64,000 nt of DNA, taken from the NCBI GenBank assembly GCA_947846985.1, contig CANTUZ010000026.1, positions 54,666,730-54,730,729 of the forward strand, given 5' to 3'. The stretch comes from Fratercula arctica. Taxonomy: Eukaryota; Chordata; Aves; Charadriiformes; Alcidae. The stretch's first letter is position 1. Each line of letters starts with the position of its first letter. Below the pieces are notes generated by a model, which had not been told where the DNA came from, searched no databases, and saw nothing but the letters and a program-made list of their open reading frames with translations. The translations under genes were made by a program, and so were the position numbers. Of the stretch, positions 25,533 to 38,104 are shown piece after piece.

Positions 25533-28500
25533 TAGAAATTGCTTTACAGGTGACTGAAAAGAAATCTGAGTTCCTAACTTCTTGCGGACAGAGCAGAAGA
25601 AATGATTTGTAAGTATGAAATCAAGTATTAAATGTCTTTTGTCTCTTGCCACTGTAACATTGTCACCAGATCGTTATTTTCCATTGTATTCATTAAGAGT
25701 TAGCATAACTCTTTGCATTACAAAAAAGACAAATTTGTATTGTGTTCAAATGTCTCATGTCCAGCCCTGACCTGATTGGTGCAGCATAGTCTATTTTTTT
25801 ATTAGTTTTTAAACTTGTGTAACTTATATGCCAGGAGGAGACTCATAGCAACGAAGATCATGTTCAATTCAAGGGTGTCTCTAGAAAAAATACTAGATTA
25901 AAGCTCTCCACCACGCTTATCATAAATGAATTTAACTTTCCTTACTGGATAACATAATTTTCTAATGCTCAAAATTCTAATTCTGCCCACTCACTAACAT
26001 GAGTGAAAAGGCCAACAAATAATATTTATATTTAAGGGAGAAGAGAAAAATTAATAAGATAGATAAATGAGGTTACAGTCACTCTTTCCTGATGCATAGC
26101 TAAAGCAACCTAAACTCTTCATCTGAGCACATGGCTGTGAGACCAATAGATTGCTTCCTCCATCCTGCAGTAATCTCCAATTACATTTAATGATTTGAAG
26201 CCTCAGTGGGTAAAAAGTCTGTTTTAGGCTGAGGCAACCAAAGGATATGACATGCTTTTGTTAGCTGTCCTCCTGATGGTCTTACTCCACTAGCCCCTCT
26301 AGCTAATGCTCTCAACCCTGCTATGTTTTTTCCCTTATTGTGCCTTTTGGAGAAGTATAGGTCACGCTGAGAACATGTGCCTTAGCTCACAGGAAGGCTT
26401 TTGAGTGTTTCTTCTCTCTTACACACCTCACAAGAAAATAACATTTTTTTTTTCCTTTGGGTTCTAACCTGCAAGGTATTGCCTTAAATTAGGGTGACCT
26501 CTTACCGCAGGCACCTTTACGCAGAGTTAGTTGGTCTGGACTTCTGCACACTGTCAGAACTATGTTTCATTTTTTGATATAGCTTCACTTCTAGAAATAA
26601 AGCCCAAGCATTAAAAACACACATATTTCAGCCATGCCAGTTTTGGGGGGGGTTATGTGTCTCATCTTCAGCATAGATCAATAGAGCTCCTCTCCTTGCT
26701 CCTGCTTCCCTGCTTTTCAGAGCATTTCTGGAGAGTGTTAGTGGGTGAATATTCACACATGATGCTTTTTTAACATTCTTTCTGGGAATATTGCACAAGC
26801 AAATTTCAAAGGGGAGAAGATTCAGAAAAGTAAGACTGAAAAAAATGTATGCAAAGGTGGTGAAGTCACTAAAAAAGTGTAAATTTTCTCTGACTTGTGT
26901 TGCACCTCAAGGACTTACAGAAAGCTATTGGTTTCTCTGTTAGAGATTACTGTCCTTGCAGCTACTTAATTGAACTTACCTGTCTTCTGGGATGCTGTAG
27001 AAGATGTAAAAAGAGAAAAATCTAATGAAATATATCCTTCCCATGCAAGATAAGTTAGCAGATGGAAAATGTATGACTGTAGGAAAAGGACTGTGTTCTC
27101 ATCTGTCATAACATTTGCTTTGAAAGAGGTATATTGATTTCCTACTTCCCATGGAGAGAACCAAACTTTTTTTGAACGCAGAGAAAAGAATACCTCTTGT
27201 CTCTACACATTTTAGAAGTTCACTAGCAAAAGAGAAAATAGATTTGTTTGTTTACTTATCACAAAGGTGGATCACTAGGTAAATCAGGAATTTCAGCCCA
27301 GCCCTAGAGAAAGGGTTGTTGCTTAGCAGTTTTCCCATTACCAGCAGTACTGTGGGGTAAATGTAGCCAATAAATCCAGAATGCTACTACATAATGGAGT
27401 TTATACCTAAATGTATCTTATCTCTTTGAAATGAAAACAATTATATTTTCCTATCTTTTATCAGCTGTGATTCTGTGATTTGTTCAGAGTGTATGTTCCT
27501 CCAGGCAGGAGCTGTGTCACTGTGTGGATGTGTACAACAATTAGCATAATATGGTCAAGTGTATATCAAAACCAATAGGTCTTAAAATAAAATAATAATT
27601 ACTCCTTAATCTAGTCTTTGGAAAAGTAAATGTATGGTTTCTTCTGGAACACTGTTACACCATTCATAAGAATATACTCAACTGCAACACCAGGAGAACT
27701 CCTGTACCTATATAGACAAAAACTGTAGATTAACATTTTCATTATGTTTTTTTACAATTTTTTTTCACTTTTAGCAAAATTAACTGCTGTAGAAGCATGA
27801 GAACTCCTGGATTTATCAGTGTAATTATTGGTGGTTTTAACACAGTTAGATAGGGTGCATCATTTGACATTTTGAAGAAGATACTGTTGTGATTTCCTTC
27901 TCTGCATCATCAGAAAAATGGCAGGGAGTTGTCTTTCACTTCTTTCTGCTTTGCTAAAGAAATGCTTCTTCTGAGGATCTTCACACATTCAAATTTTAAT
28001 CTTTATCTCAAATAAGAATGGAGAAAACACAAGGACTGATTTTTTTCCCCTTTCACATGAAGCCTAAACACTCATCAGGTTACGCCAGAGGATAATCTTT
28101 GTGTGAATCTGACACTGCATAAGGTCTAAGGCTCATTGTCATTCCATGTGTTTTCATCATTTTAAATACAAAGATTATCTTTGTATTTAACAAAGATATC
28201 TAACAGCCAACAGGGCTGTTCAGAAGTGGTTCACTGTGACATCCAATAGATGAGTACACTATGAAAAATTTTCTTTGGTATGACTGCTTTGACTTTAAAT
28301 GAGTTGCAAGGAGAAACATGGCCCCGAAATGATTGTGCACATGGATGTGCGTTTAGAGAGGCAAAAAATGTTATTTGAATATTGGATACATTACTACTGT
28401 TAATATTTTGGTTCTTTTGACTATTGAAAGATTAAGGTTCAGGAAGATTTTGTTTTAAACAATTAATTATTGAAATAGAATGAATGTAATTTTTTTATGT

Positions 28501-28899
28501 TTTGTTGATTAAAACATTTATTTCTTAAACCTTAACCTACTACTCAGTATGCTCTTTTAACAGTGCTCCCTCTTGCAATGATTGAGATGGTGCATCTAAG
28601 TGCTAACAGAGATACGGTGTTTCTCCATGAAATTACCTGACATGATGTGTCTTCAGGAATCAGGAAGCTCCAATTTTAGAGCCACATAGTCCAAAGATTG
28701 AGTTCAGGGTTGAAACCAAACATCCTCAGGATGTGGTAGGAAAGTTTTCATAGACAAAACTACAAAATTAAAGAAAAAGCTATTTTCAAGTGTGTATGTT
28801 CACAAAAGAAATATAAGTGCATTTTTCCAGCTAATAAATAATAAGGAAAATTCCAAAATACAGTGGCTAAGTACCTACTTCATCATACAGCAACCTGAA
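25533..28899. other. Unassigned AT-rich sequence
   Basis: No gene or interspersed repeat is recognised in this stretch. It includes a nine-G run near 26645 and the 13-bp-stem hairpin at 28162-28190. Confidence 0.6.
28162..28190. other. Inverted repeat, perfect 13-bp stem, 3-base loop
   Basis: TTAAATACAAAGA (28162-28174) and TCTTTGTATTTAA (28178-28190) are perfect reverse complements around TTA. By a rough estimate from composition, a 13-bp stem with so short a loop is expected in only about one in fifty windows of this size. The copy ACAAAGATAT just downstream repeats part of the arm. The stem is too short for a microRNA precursor. Confidence 0.85.
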
Positions 28900-29428
28900 G
28901 ACGGACAGCTCATGAGGGGCCTGTGCTGGAGTCCTTCTGTTCCTGAAGGACTGCACTCTGTGGAAAGGACTCACACTGGAGCAGTTCATGAAGGACAGTA
29001 TGTTATGGGTGGGACCCCATGCTGGAGCAGGAGAAGAGAGTGAGGAGGAAGGAGCAGCAGAGACAAAGCGTTATGGACTGACCACAGCCCACATTCACCA
29101 TCCCCCTGTGCCACTCAGGGGGAAGGGGAAAAAGAGTTGGGAGTGAAGTTAAGCCTGGCAAAAAGCAGCGGGAATGGGGGGAGGCCAGGGGGGATGTGTG
29201 TGTGTAAGGTGTTTTTAGTTTTGTACTTATTCGTCACTATCCTTCTCACTTACAATTAATTGGCAATAAATTAAACTAATTGACAGTAGCTGGTGAGTGA
29301 TCTCCCTGTTCTTACCTCAACACATGAGTCTGTCATCATACTTTCTCCCCTGTGTCCTGTTGATGGAGAGGGAGTGGTAGAGTGGCTTGATGGGCACCTG
29401 ATGGCCAGCCAAGGTCAACCCACCAACA
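28900..29428 (+). mobile_element. 5'-truncated LTR of the family also at 43.3 and 61.0 kb
   Basis: It matches the 3' half of the LTR at 60984-62046 in order: GGAAAGGACTCACACTGGAGCAG, the AGGAAGGAGCAGCAGAGACAA block, the CTGACCACA..CCC block, an AATAAA poly(A) signal (29265-29270), and the terminus GGTCAACCCACCAACA. About 30 bp seen in the 61-kb copy between the AATAAA region and GTGAGTGATCTCCCTGT are missing. The 5' half, including the TG start, is absent, so it is a truncated solo LTR. There is no internal retroviral sequence. Confidence 0.85.
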
Positions 29429-29765
29429 CCCAAACCATTGCAGTAAATGTTTTCATGATTTGATACATAAATTGCTTCTGTACTATGATTTTGATACATT
29501 TCATAGTTGATAGTTTACTTCTCAAGTATTTACACATTCATTTCAAGAATTTTAGCTTAACTTCAGAGATTTAATTTTGTAGAAAGCTTTTATTTCAAGA
29601 ACACCACAATATGTGTCCTGGATTAATTCATTAAGAAAAAATATCTGGGATCCATGGAATCTATTCAAACATGGTCAATAGACTTCAGTTGCTTATATCT
29701 CTTCTTCTGAATACTCAAGATTGAAAGACCCACCTGCAAATTAGCTGCCTGATTGTAGACTCTTG

Positions 29766-29790
29766 TTTACACTCTAACGAAGAGTGTAAA
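29766..29790. other. Inverted repeat, 10-bp stem
   Basis: TTTACACTCT and AGAGTGTAAA pair perfectly around AACGA. About one such stem is expected by chance in the window. Confidence 0.7.
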
Positions 29791-30880
29791 TTCAGTAGCA
29801 TCAGCAGCTGCTTAAATGTGTGTTAGATAAAAAGAAGAAAATTCACACTCCTAAATGTTCCACACTTAATGTTCCATGTGGAGAAAGCCATAAAGGGCAT
29901 AAAAATGCTCTTTTCCTCAACAGAAGTGTGACAGCCAGGAACCAGAGTTCAGTTTATATAGCTGTTTAACCGCTATGATTGTAATATTTACTTTTAAAGA
30001 TGTCTTTTTTTTCCCCCAACCACTCTTATACACTTTCAAGTATATAGTTCTGCTTCTTTCCCAGTTTAAGTACATATTCACTACTTTGACAAACTAAGTC
30101 TAGAGCATTATTTCTAGCATGTAAGCATGAAAACCCAATAATTACTATCATACAGCCAAATGCAAATACCAACTGTCAATGAGAGCATAATCAACTAATT
30201 TATAAAAAAGAATATGCTACTAGGAATTAATATGATGCTCTGTAAAAAATCCCAGATCTTGGGGATGAAATATATGATTAAAATATTTTTTGTGCTGTGA
30301 AGCTGTTGACCTTTAATAAGACTGTAAAGAAAAGACCCCTGTGTATTAGTCAGCATCATAATCAAAAAGAAGAAATATTAAACCTTTTGCCACAGCTCAG
30401 CAAATTATTTAGAAAACCATATTTATAATGGCAAACACATCCAGCTCAAAGAACCTTGATAAATTAAGGATTAAGTTTTTTTAATGCCAGATAAATATCC
30501 ATCAGTAAGCAATGGTGAAGAATCCATCTTCCTGAAGATTTGCACATCAGCTCTAAGCCTTAGACTACATCCTTTTTTGTCATAATGACAAGGCTTGTGA
30601 ATTCTATAGAAATTCAGCACATCCTCTGCTTTTAGGGACTAGGTGTATGCAGAATACATTTTTAAGTGTCATCTACTTTAAAGAAAAAATATTGGAAGAG
30701 CAAGCCGTGCTTCACATCTGCTTGCCTTCCCCCTCTGCAAAGCTCAGCTGACTCTGGTTATAGGCCCCTTATGATATTACAGAAAACTTATGGTTTTTTT
30801 CAGGAAACCAGATAATTCAACAGTAAAACGAAGTTGAGTTAATTGAGTATGCTAGCCAGAAGAAAATCAGCACGCAAAGC

Positions 30881-30899
30881 TTTTTTTTTTTTTTTTTTT
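30881..30899. repeat. Poly(T) tract, 19 bases
   Basis: Uninterrupted T19 followed by AT-rich sequence and TAGCTAGCTGG; no retrotransposon body is recognised. Confidence 0.85.
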
Positions 30900-31699
30900 A
30901 AATTTATTTTAGCTAGCTGGCTTTCTTGAACAAGGCTCTTAGCTGAGGTTAGAGGTTTGATTTTTGATATGATCAGTAGAATATTAGAGTCAGTAATAAA
31001 ATTACATAGATTTTAGGTCAAATCAGAGCTACACTATCTATTAAAATTTGGCTCCAGGTATGTTCAGTCCAAAGCTGCGAAAAACCTACCTGTGCCCCAC
31101 CCATAGCCAGCCTGGTGGCTCCTCAGCCATTTAGCTCTTCCACTTTGCTGTGGATGTACAACCTGGTGGGTGGGAACACAGTTAAATCATCTTCATCATT
31201 CTGTCACTGGCTAATTTTGTGATGGGATCCTTAACTTTTCTCTACTTTGTTTTCTTCATCTTTATAGCAATATTTTCCGCATAGTTTTTTTTGTGTATTA
31301 AAAAGTACCTATACTTTGGCTTACATCTAAAATCTAAAAAAGTACCTCCCTCCTTGTGACATGCTAATACTTTTGCAATCAGTAGGATTGCGTTGACTTA
31401 AAGCCCCATGAATATAAAAGAAGGCAAAGCTGTTAGGATGTCCCCCATTAACTCTACAGTGTCTTAGGAACCTTTTTTTCTGTAGATTCAAAGCATCTTT
31501 CTGGCAAGATGGGCAGGAATGATGACTGTGTGTGGTGTGGAGAAATTTTGCTATTATAGTGAGGATGATTTGATCCATGGCAAATGCTGTGTCTGTTTGC
31601 TGTATCTGAGGTGCCACTGGATTGAGATTGTTAGATGGAAGACATTTTCTGCTAAGGAAAACAAAAACTGACAACCAAAACAAGAAACATACAAAAATA

Positions 31700-31714
31700 C
31701 CCCCCCCCCCCCCC
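31700..31714. repeat. Poly(C) tract, 15 bases
   Basis: Uninterrupted C15, that is G15 on the minus strand, with potential for G-quadruplex or slippage. Long mononucleotide C/G runs are much rarer than A/T runs in such sequence, and the exact length may be a sequencing or assembly estimate. Confidence 0.8.
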
Positions 31715-33144
31715 AAAATCTGTAATTAATTTAATATTTTGTGATGCTTAGGCACCTTGCAGTGGCAATTATAAATTATTCTGCAAGTAAGAAAACTGGT
31801 TGCATGTTTTTGCGCTAGACAAGGGAAATAGAAGTCTTTTATGACACAGCGCAGAAAAAAGAAAACTTTCCACAGTATTTCATCCCTATAGCAACAATTT
31901 ATTAAGAAATTAAAATATTACTGATCCTTAGTTAAATTGCTCATACAGCATTTAAATAGCAAATTTTATAATTTTTGCTTCAAACAGTTAATTCAAACTA
32001 AAGAAAAAGATGGGCAAGGTCATTCACAGAATTTTTTTAAAATGTCAGTTGTGTTTGTGTATTGCATTCGTTTATTAAAATAGTCATCTAAGTTTATCTA
32101 AGAACAGTCATCTTCATTTATCTAAGATTTTCCTCTTCTGAAAATCTATGTAAAGTCAAATACGTATCTTTGTCTTCCTGAAATGTGAGAAAGAATTGCT
32201 TATCGAATTATCACTCCCTAGGAGTCACTGGATTCATGGTCATTCCTCATTTAAATGGTTTCTGTCTGCCTATGAGTTGCCTGACTTTAATAAGAAAAGG
32301 GACAGAGGTGTACTCGAAGCCATCTTGATATATAAGGCATTTTCCTAAAGCTGGAAGCCGTGAATAAAAATCATTTCAGTCTAAGGCAGGAATTAAAACC
32401 ACTTGCCCATCATTTTTCTCTCTCTCATACGATAAAAAGGCAAAACTACTTACCTTGATAGGGTTTTTTAAGGTGAAAACCTTCAGGCAAAAACCTTTGG
32501 GGATTGTGAAAGGTGAAAAACTTTGTTTTTTTCTAAATAGCTGCATCTAAATGGCCACCTACCTACTAGTGCTCATATCTGAGTATTCCTGTTGGATCAG
32601 GATCTGCTTGGGAGTGGGCGCAGGCTATTCCCTCTGCCTGGGTCTCAGAAGTCCAGTTAGACCGTAGTTCACCTACTGAGGCATTTCAGTGCCCAGCCAG
32701 GAGCACCTTGGAAAACTGCACATCAAAACCCAAGGTTCCTTGTGAGCTTGCATGCTTACAGGGATACGGATATTTTGAATTACCTTTTTTTACTTAGGTA
32801 CCTGTGACTCGCTCAAACCACATTCTAGTTTTTGCTGTCTCTTCCTGGATACAAGCCCAGGAAGCAAGGTCAAGAGAGATTGTATGAGACACAAAAAACT
32901 ATCTTGTAACAGAGACAGTTCAGAAAAAGACAGGAATTAAACAGGACCAAAGGCAGCTAGTAATTAATTTCATTCACTACGGAAATTTTGGGTGAGTAAA
33001 AGAAAATAAAAAAAAACAGAAATTTTTTTTTTTTCTTTTTAATAATAGACAGTTCTTAGTAAATAGTTTTCATTTTCTGGAACACTCTGGCTATACTTAG
33101 GACTGTATTCTGGCCAGTGAGGTGCTGAGCTAAATGATGTTTCA

Positions 33145-34558
33145 GCGGGACCACTCTAAATCATCCACCAAAGGTCATGGGAGGCTGGGGAGGTCCCTGC
33201 TGACTGGAAGCGAGCCAACGTTATTCCAGTTTACAAGACGAGTGTGAGGAAAGACCCAGAAAGCTACAGACCTGTTAGTCTAACCGCAGTTCCTGGAAAA
33301 AAATATGGAGAAGGTTGTACTGGGTGCTACTGAAAGGCATTTAAAGGTCAATGCAATCATCAGGCACAGTCACCATGGGTTCACAAAGGGAAAGTCCTAT
33401 TTAATTGATTTGATATCCTTAGTGGATGAAGGGAAGGTGGTATATGTAGTTTTTCTTATTTTAGTAAGGCTTTTGATAGCGTCCCTCACAGCATCCTTCT
33501 GGACAAACTGTCCGACTATGAGATGAGCAGGTACACAGTGCACTAGGTGATGAACTGGCTGAACTGCTCAAAGAGCAGTAGTGAATGGGGCCGCATCTGG
33601 CTGGCAGACAGCCACCAGCGCTGCTCCTCAGGACTCAGTTCTAGAGCCAGTTCTGTTCCCTATTTTTATCAGTGATCTGAGGCAGGAGTTGAATGTACCA
33701 TTAGTAACTTTGCTGTGATACTAAACTGGGAGGTGCAGTCAGCTGTCTTAAGGGACAAGAGGCCTTGCAGAGGGATCTAGATAGATTGGAGCACTGAGCA
33801 GTGATCAATGGGATGAAATTTAACAAGTCCAAATGCCAGATTCTGCACTTGGGATGGAGTAACGCTGGACTCAAGTATGAATCGGGAGAGGAGTGGCTGG
33901 AAGCAGCCCTGCAGAAAGGGGTCTGGGGGTGCTGGTTGGCAGCAGGCTCAATAGGAGTCAGCAGTGTGCCCTGACAGCCATGAGGGCAAACCCCATCCTG
34001 GGGTGCATCAAACACAGTATGACCAGCTGGGCAAAACGGATGATTGTCCTGATGTATTCAGCGTTGGTGCAGGCTCACCTTGAATAGTGTGTGCCGTTCT
34101 AGGCCCCACAATTTAAGAAGGATGTTCAGGTCCCTGAATGCATCCAGAGGAGGGAAACAGAGCTGGTGGAAGGGCTGTGAGGAGCGGCTCACTCCTGTGC
34201 AGAACAGCTAAGGACTCTGTATTTGTCTAGGTTGCAGAAAAGGTGGCTGAGGGGTAACCTCATTGCTGTCTACAGCTTCCTGAGGAGGGGAAGTGGAGAG
34301 GGAGGTGCTGCTGTCTTCTCCCTGGGATCCATAGACAGGACGCATGGTAATGGTTCAAAGCTGTGCCAGGTGGGGTTTAGACTGGACATTAAGAAGCATT
34401 TCTTTACTGACAGGGCGGTCAAACACGGGAACAGGCTTCCTAGAGAGGTGGTCAATGCCCCAAGCCTCTCAGTGTTTAAGAGGCATTTGGACAATGCCCT
34501 TAATAACATGCTTTCACATTTGTTCATCCCTGAAGTGGTCAGACAGTTGGACTAGTTG
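33145..34558 (+). pseudogene. CR1 ORF2 reverse transcriptase remnant
   Basis: Recognisable blocks in order: DWKRANVIPVYK near 33210, HHGFTKGKSYLIDLI (33371-33420), FSKAFDSVPHSILL after a frame change (near 33460), the catalytic FADD region near 33710, then NGMKFNKSKCQILHLG-like sequence. The C-terminal RLDIKKHFFTDRAV and LPREVVNAPSLSVFKRHLD follow in the frame 34223-34555. The catalytic FADD motif is broken: GAT-GAT is reduced to GTGAT by one missing base. With other frameshifts and stops the enzyme cannot be made. Confidence 0.88.
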
Positions 34559-34591
34559 ATCGTTGTAGTTCCCTTGCAACGGAAAATATTC

Positions 34592-34641
34592 TAATACTGT
34601 AACATATTTTAATATATTCTAATATATTCTAATATTCTAAT
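34592..34641 (+). repeat. Degenerate CR1 tail repeat (ATATTCTA)n
   Basis: CR1 elements end in short tandem units rather than poly(A). Here units such as ATATTCTA, ATATATTCTA and ACATATTTTA repeat about six times. Unit length varies from 8 to 10 bp, so the tail is drifting into an AT microsatellite. Confidence 0.75.
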
Positions 34642-35464
34642 GAGGATTTTCTCAGAAGCGGTAAACCAGGAGGAATTTAACATTTTGCAGGAATAAACAG
34701 GAATATAAGTTTAAATATGAGTTTCATTTTGCTTATTGTTTCAAGGAAATTTCAAAGGAAATCTTAGGTTGCATCTGCTGAATGTCATTTGTATTTCACT
34801 TTGTTTCCATACTCCTAATAAACTGTGAGAAGACTGTGTAGTTTTTCACCGCAGGAAATCAGTTCATTAATTAAAGGAAAAAAGAAAAGAAGCAGTGAGA
34901 AACAGGCAAATAGGGACCCACTTTAGGTCATATGAGCATCACATAAACCTGACACAAGCACATTCACTGGGACAGAAAGGGGCAGAGAGTTAAACTCCTG
35001 CCTGATGGCAGCAGCACAGGTGACACAGTACAAGGCTGTGGTTAATGTTCACCTATTGTAGGGCAAAATGTATGGCTGTGCTGGTGCTTCTTTGTACAAC
35101 TAAGAGAGAATTGCAACAGATCATTTTCAACAGAACTTGGTTTAGAAAGAAAAATAAGGAAAAATCATTTTAATAAGCTCAATGTGTTATTACATGTTGT
35201 GTTTCAAAATAAAGTTTTTCAAGTGCATTTCATCTAACAAGTTTTTGACACCCTGAACTTCACTTGGTATCATGCATCTATGTGGATTTTCACCGTCAAT
35301 ATTACAGGCTTTGAGTGCCATGTTGAAGCAGGAAGGGAGAACTGTAAAGGGATGGCCTAGACCCCTGGGCCAAGCACAGGTTAGGAAATGTGGGGAGTTG
35401 CAGGTAGGGTAAATGCCTACAGGCATACAAAGTGGGCTGCTGGTAACACCTCATTCTGGTGTGA

Positions 35465-35690
35465 ATCACAGAATGATAGGGCTTGGAGGGGACCTTCAGA
35501 GATCATCTAGTCCAACCCCTCTGCCAAAGCAGGGTCACTTAGAGCAGGTCGGACAGGAACGCATCCAGGCAGATTTTTAATATATCCAGAGAAGGAAACC
35601 CCACAGCCTCCCTGGGCAGCCTATTCTAATGCTCTGTTACCCTCAAAGTAAAGAAGTTCACCTTACTTGCCTTTCAGAATTGAAGATTAA
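35465..35690 (-). mobile_element. CR1 LINE 3' end, short
   Basis: On the plus strand it begins TCACAGAATGATAGGGCTTGG, the reverse complement of a CR1 tail unit followed by the 3'UTR core (GATCATCTAGTCCAACCCC). Leftward translation gives FFTLRVTEH and [21 protein letters not shown] C-terminal ORF2, interrupted by stops. Only about 225 bp remain. It lies tail-to-tail with the plus-strand CR1 ending at 34641, 0.8 kb away. Confidence 0.9.
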
Positions 35691-38104
35691 AATAAAGCTA
35701 TTGCTCCAGGAATTGTTATCATGTCAGGAGTGTGTCCAGTATTATAACAGCTGTTTTCCCTTCCTCTACCTTATATGTGCATCTTCAGAAGCTGATGAGA
35801 GTCTTGTTGCATATTCCTCATATGGCTTTCTCCTTTTCAGGCTTTCATCAGCACCAGGCAAGTGGAAAAGTGGGGTTAAAGGGATAGAAGCACCTTCTCC
35901 AGCACCTAGGTGCAAATGTTGTCACATATAGAAATCTCCATCTTGCCAGTTTCCATTTTCAGGAATCAGAAATGGGGACCTGACACTGTAATCCCAGGTC
36001 TTCGGTGTGTTCACTGTAAACTGGAGTATCATTATCTATCTCAATAGTCATAGAGACCCATTGGAACAATGAAATATCAAGCAACTAGAAAAAAGATTAC
36101 AGCCTTTTATTATTTTTCCAGCTCTGGGGCATAGCTCAGGGACCATGTGAAGAGCGCTCCAGTCACTGTATATTGCCAGTTGCTGAGTCCAGGTACTCCT
36201 GAGATTCAGTGCTGGCAGGTTAGAGTATCAGTAGGTTTGTATGATAGCCGTAATGGCATTTTTGAATGCAGTGTTGACATGAAGAACAAGTCTGATCCAC
36301 TTCAGTTTAGGCTACACATTAGCATTAGTACAGTAAAGAGACACCACTGCCAATCTCTAGAGCAACTTTCATATTGATCCACTTTGCCACGTATTCCTTA
36401 AATCCGGAGGCACTAAAAGGGCATGGTCAGCATATGGACCCACATGTTTTATCTGTGGCAGAGAGCTTAACCATTCAGTTGGTGCATACTCTGGTACTCA
36501 TGTCCTTAAAATAACAATATTTCTAGCTTTATCGTGTAGCAGTAACACCAATGAAGCAAAAAGGTTACTGACTGAAATTCACTGTGCCAGTAACTGGATT
36601 GACATCTATAAGATGTCAAAGTTTTCTAGTTCCAGTATCAAGAGATTTAGAATCTATACAGGTAAACGAAGCAGACTGTTCCTTCTTTCAATTTCAGTAT
36701 GATGTGCCAATCTCATTGAAAAACAAGTCATTAAGAAATGGGACATAACAGACATTGTGGAAATAGTAATGACATAATTATATCCTTAGGATGTATATAC
36801 AGACTTAAAATGTAATGAAGTGTGTCTGATTTCTCTTGTCAGAAAGAGGGTAGAGGGGTGAGTGTGATTAATTTGTACCACATTTTAACTCTACCCTCTT
36901 TGTTAGTTTATTTCTTGTAAAAGACATTTTTATTGTTGGAAATAAATAATATGGGGACAGGCAATTTATCAAGCTGCACAATTATTTCAGCTAAACTACA
37001 ATATGTGATTATGGAGTGTTAACTCATAATTAGGTAATCTATGATGTGTCAACAAGTCAGAAGTCTTCCAGAGTCTAGATTATTTTTAATCATCACAGAA
37101 GAAATCTTGCATCTGGTACTGCAACTAACAGCACCAATTAACTTCTAAAGAAATACAATGCGGGAAAAAGTCAGATACTGCACCTAACATTGTGTGGAGC
37201 TGCCTTTCCTTCTGTCCATGTTTACCTCTCTCTGTTTATTGCTGAGGAGAGTATGGAAGTCCTTGAATTCCACAGTCTTGTCTCTTGTCAGATTTAATAT
37301 TGCTTCTACCATGATCACAGCCTTAGGCTGTAATTTAGAAAAAAAAAAAAGAAAAGTTAAAATATCTATCTATAAACAAACTTCCTGAAAGAGAAGTCCA
37401 TACAGTCTTGATAACGTCTTTTCATCTTGGTTTTGTGGTATAGATTATTTTCTACTTATAATATCAAAAAGATAAATGAACAAAAGAGAACATTTGTGTT
37501 CTGCAGCTTTGTATTATCCATAGGTCTCTTCTGATTCCCACTGAACACAGTTGTCATATTCCAACAAATTTTTGTTAATTATATCTTTCTTATATATTGC
37601 CAGTTCTGTTTTGTGCTTAACATCCATGATATGTGATATGGCTATTACGATACCAGCTGCCATCTGACTTGGGTAGATAGAATTCTGTACTTAAAATATG
37701 AGACAAAGCAGAATGAGTCATCAGCTATGAACTGAAATTACTATGAAAAGCTTGGGTTTAAAAGTAGCTAATAAATCAGAAACAAAATATTTAGCTCTTG
37801 AAAGGTGAGAAGCACTTTCAGAATTAGAAAATAATATGAAAGAAAAGCAAAGCCAAGAGATTTGAAGAAAAGAATACACAAAGGCATAGACAAGATATCA
37901 TCATTATATCAAAGCCATTATTAGGAATATGCCTTCTGTACCCTCTCAAAAGATTTTATTTCTAATTAATCACTATGAACAAAAGCTTAAAAGAAGCATC
38001 CTGACCTCTTTCTCAAGAAAAATAAACACAGTAAGTCTGTAAGTAATTGGAAAACAAGTCTTTAAATAATTAAATTACTTAGGACAGAGTGCTTTACTAA
38101 CAAT
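35691..38104. other. Unassigned AT-rich sequence
   Basis: No gene or interspersed repeat is recognised. It contains a 9-bp-stem hairpin at 36599-36619 (TTGACATCT / AGATGTCAA). Open frames up to about 100 codons have no recognisable motif. Confidence 0.6.

Larger units (their letters stand above)
29429..33144. other. Unassigned AT-rich sequence
   Basis: No gene is recognised. It contains a hairpin at 29766-29790, a T19 tract at 30881-30899 and a C15 tract at 31700-31714. The 129-codon minus-strand frame at 31327-31716 starts at a TTG inside the C/G homopolymer and has no recognisable domain. Confidence 0.6.
33145..34641 (+). mobile_element. CR1 LINE, longest copy, reverse transcriptase to 3' end
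   Basis: About 1.5 kb, 5'-truncated inside the RT domain and running to the 3' end. It begins with an RSWEAGEVPADWKRANV-like segment and ends with a 3'UTR (ACTAGTTGATCGTTGTAGTT, the decayed CR1 block) and a long degenerate tail of ATATTCTA-type units to 34641. It is heavily mutated by stops and frameshifts but the order of conserved blocks is kept. It differs in tail type from the copies at 25.2 and 57.7 kb, so it is probably a different CR1 subfamily. Confidence 0.93.

Noticed and set aside
31327..31716. 129-codon minus-strand frame starting with a poly-glycine stretch
   Set aside because: The start is a TTG in the C15/G15 homopolymer and the remainder matches nothing I recognise.
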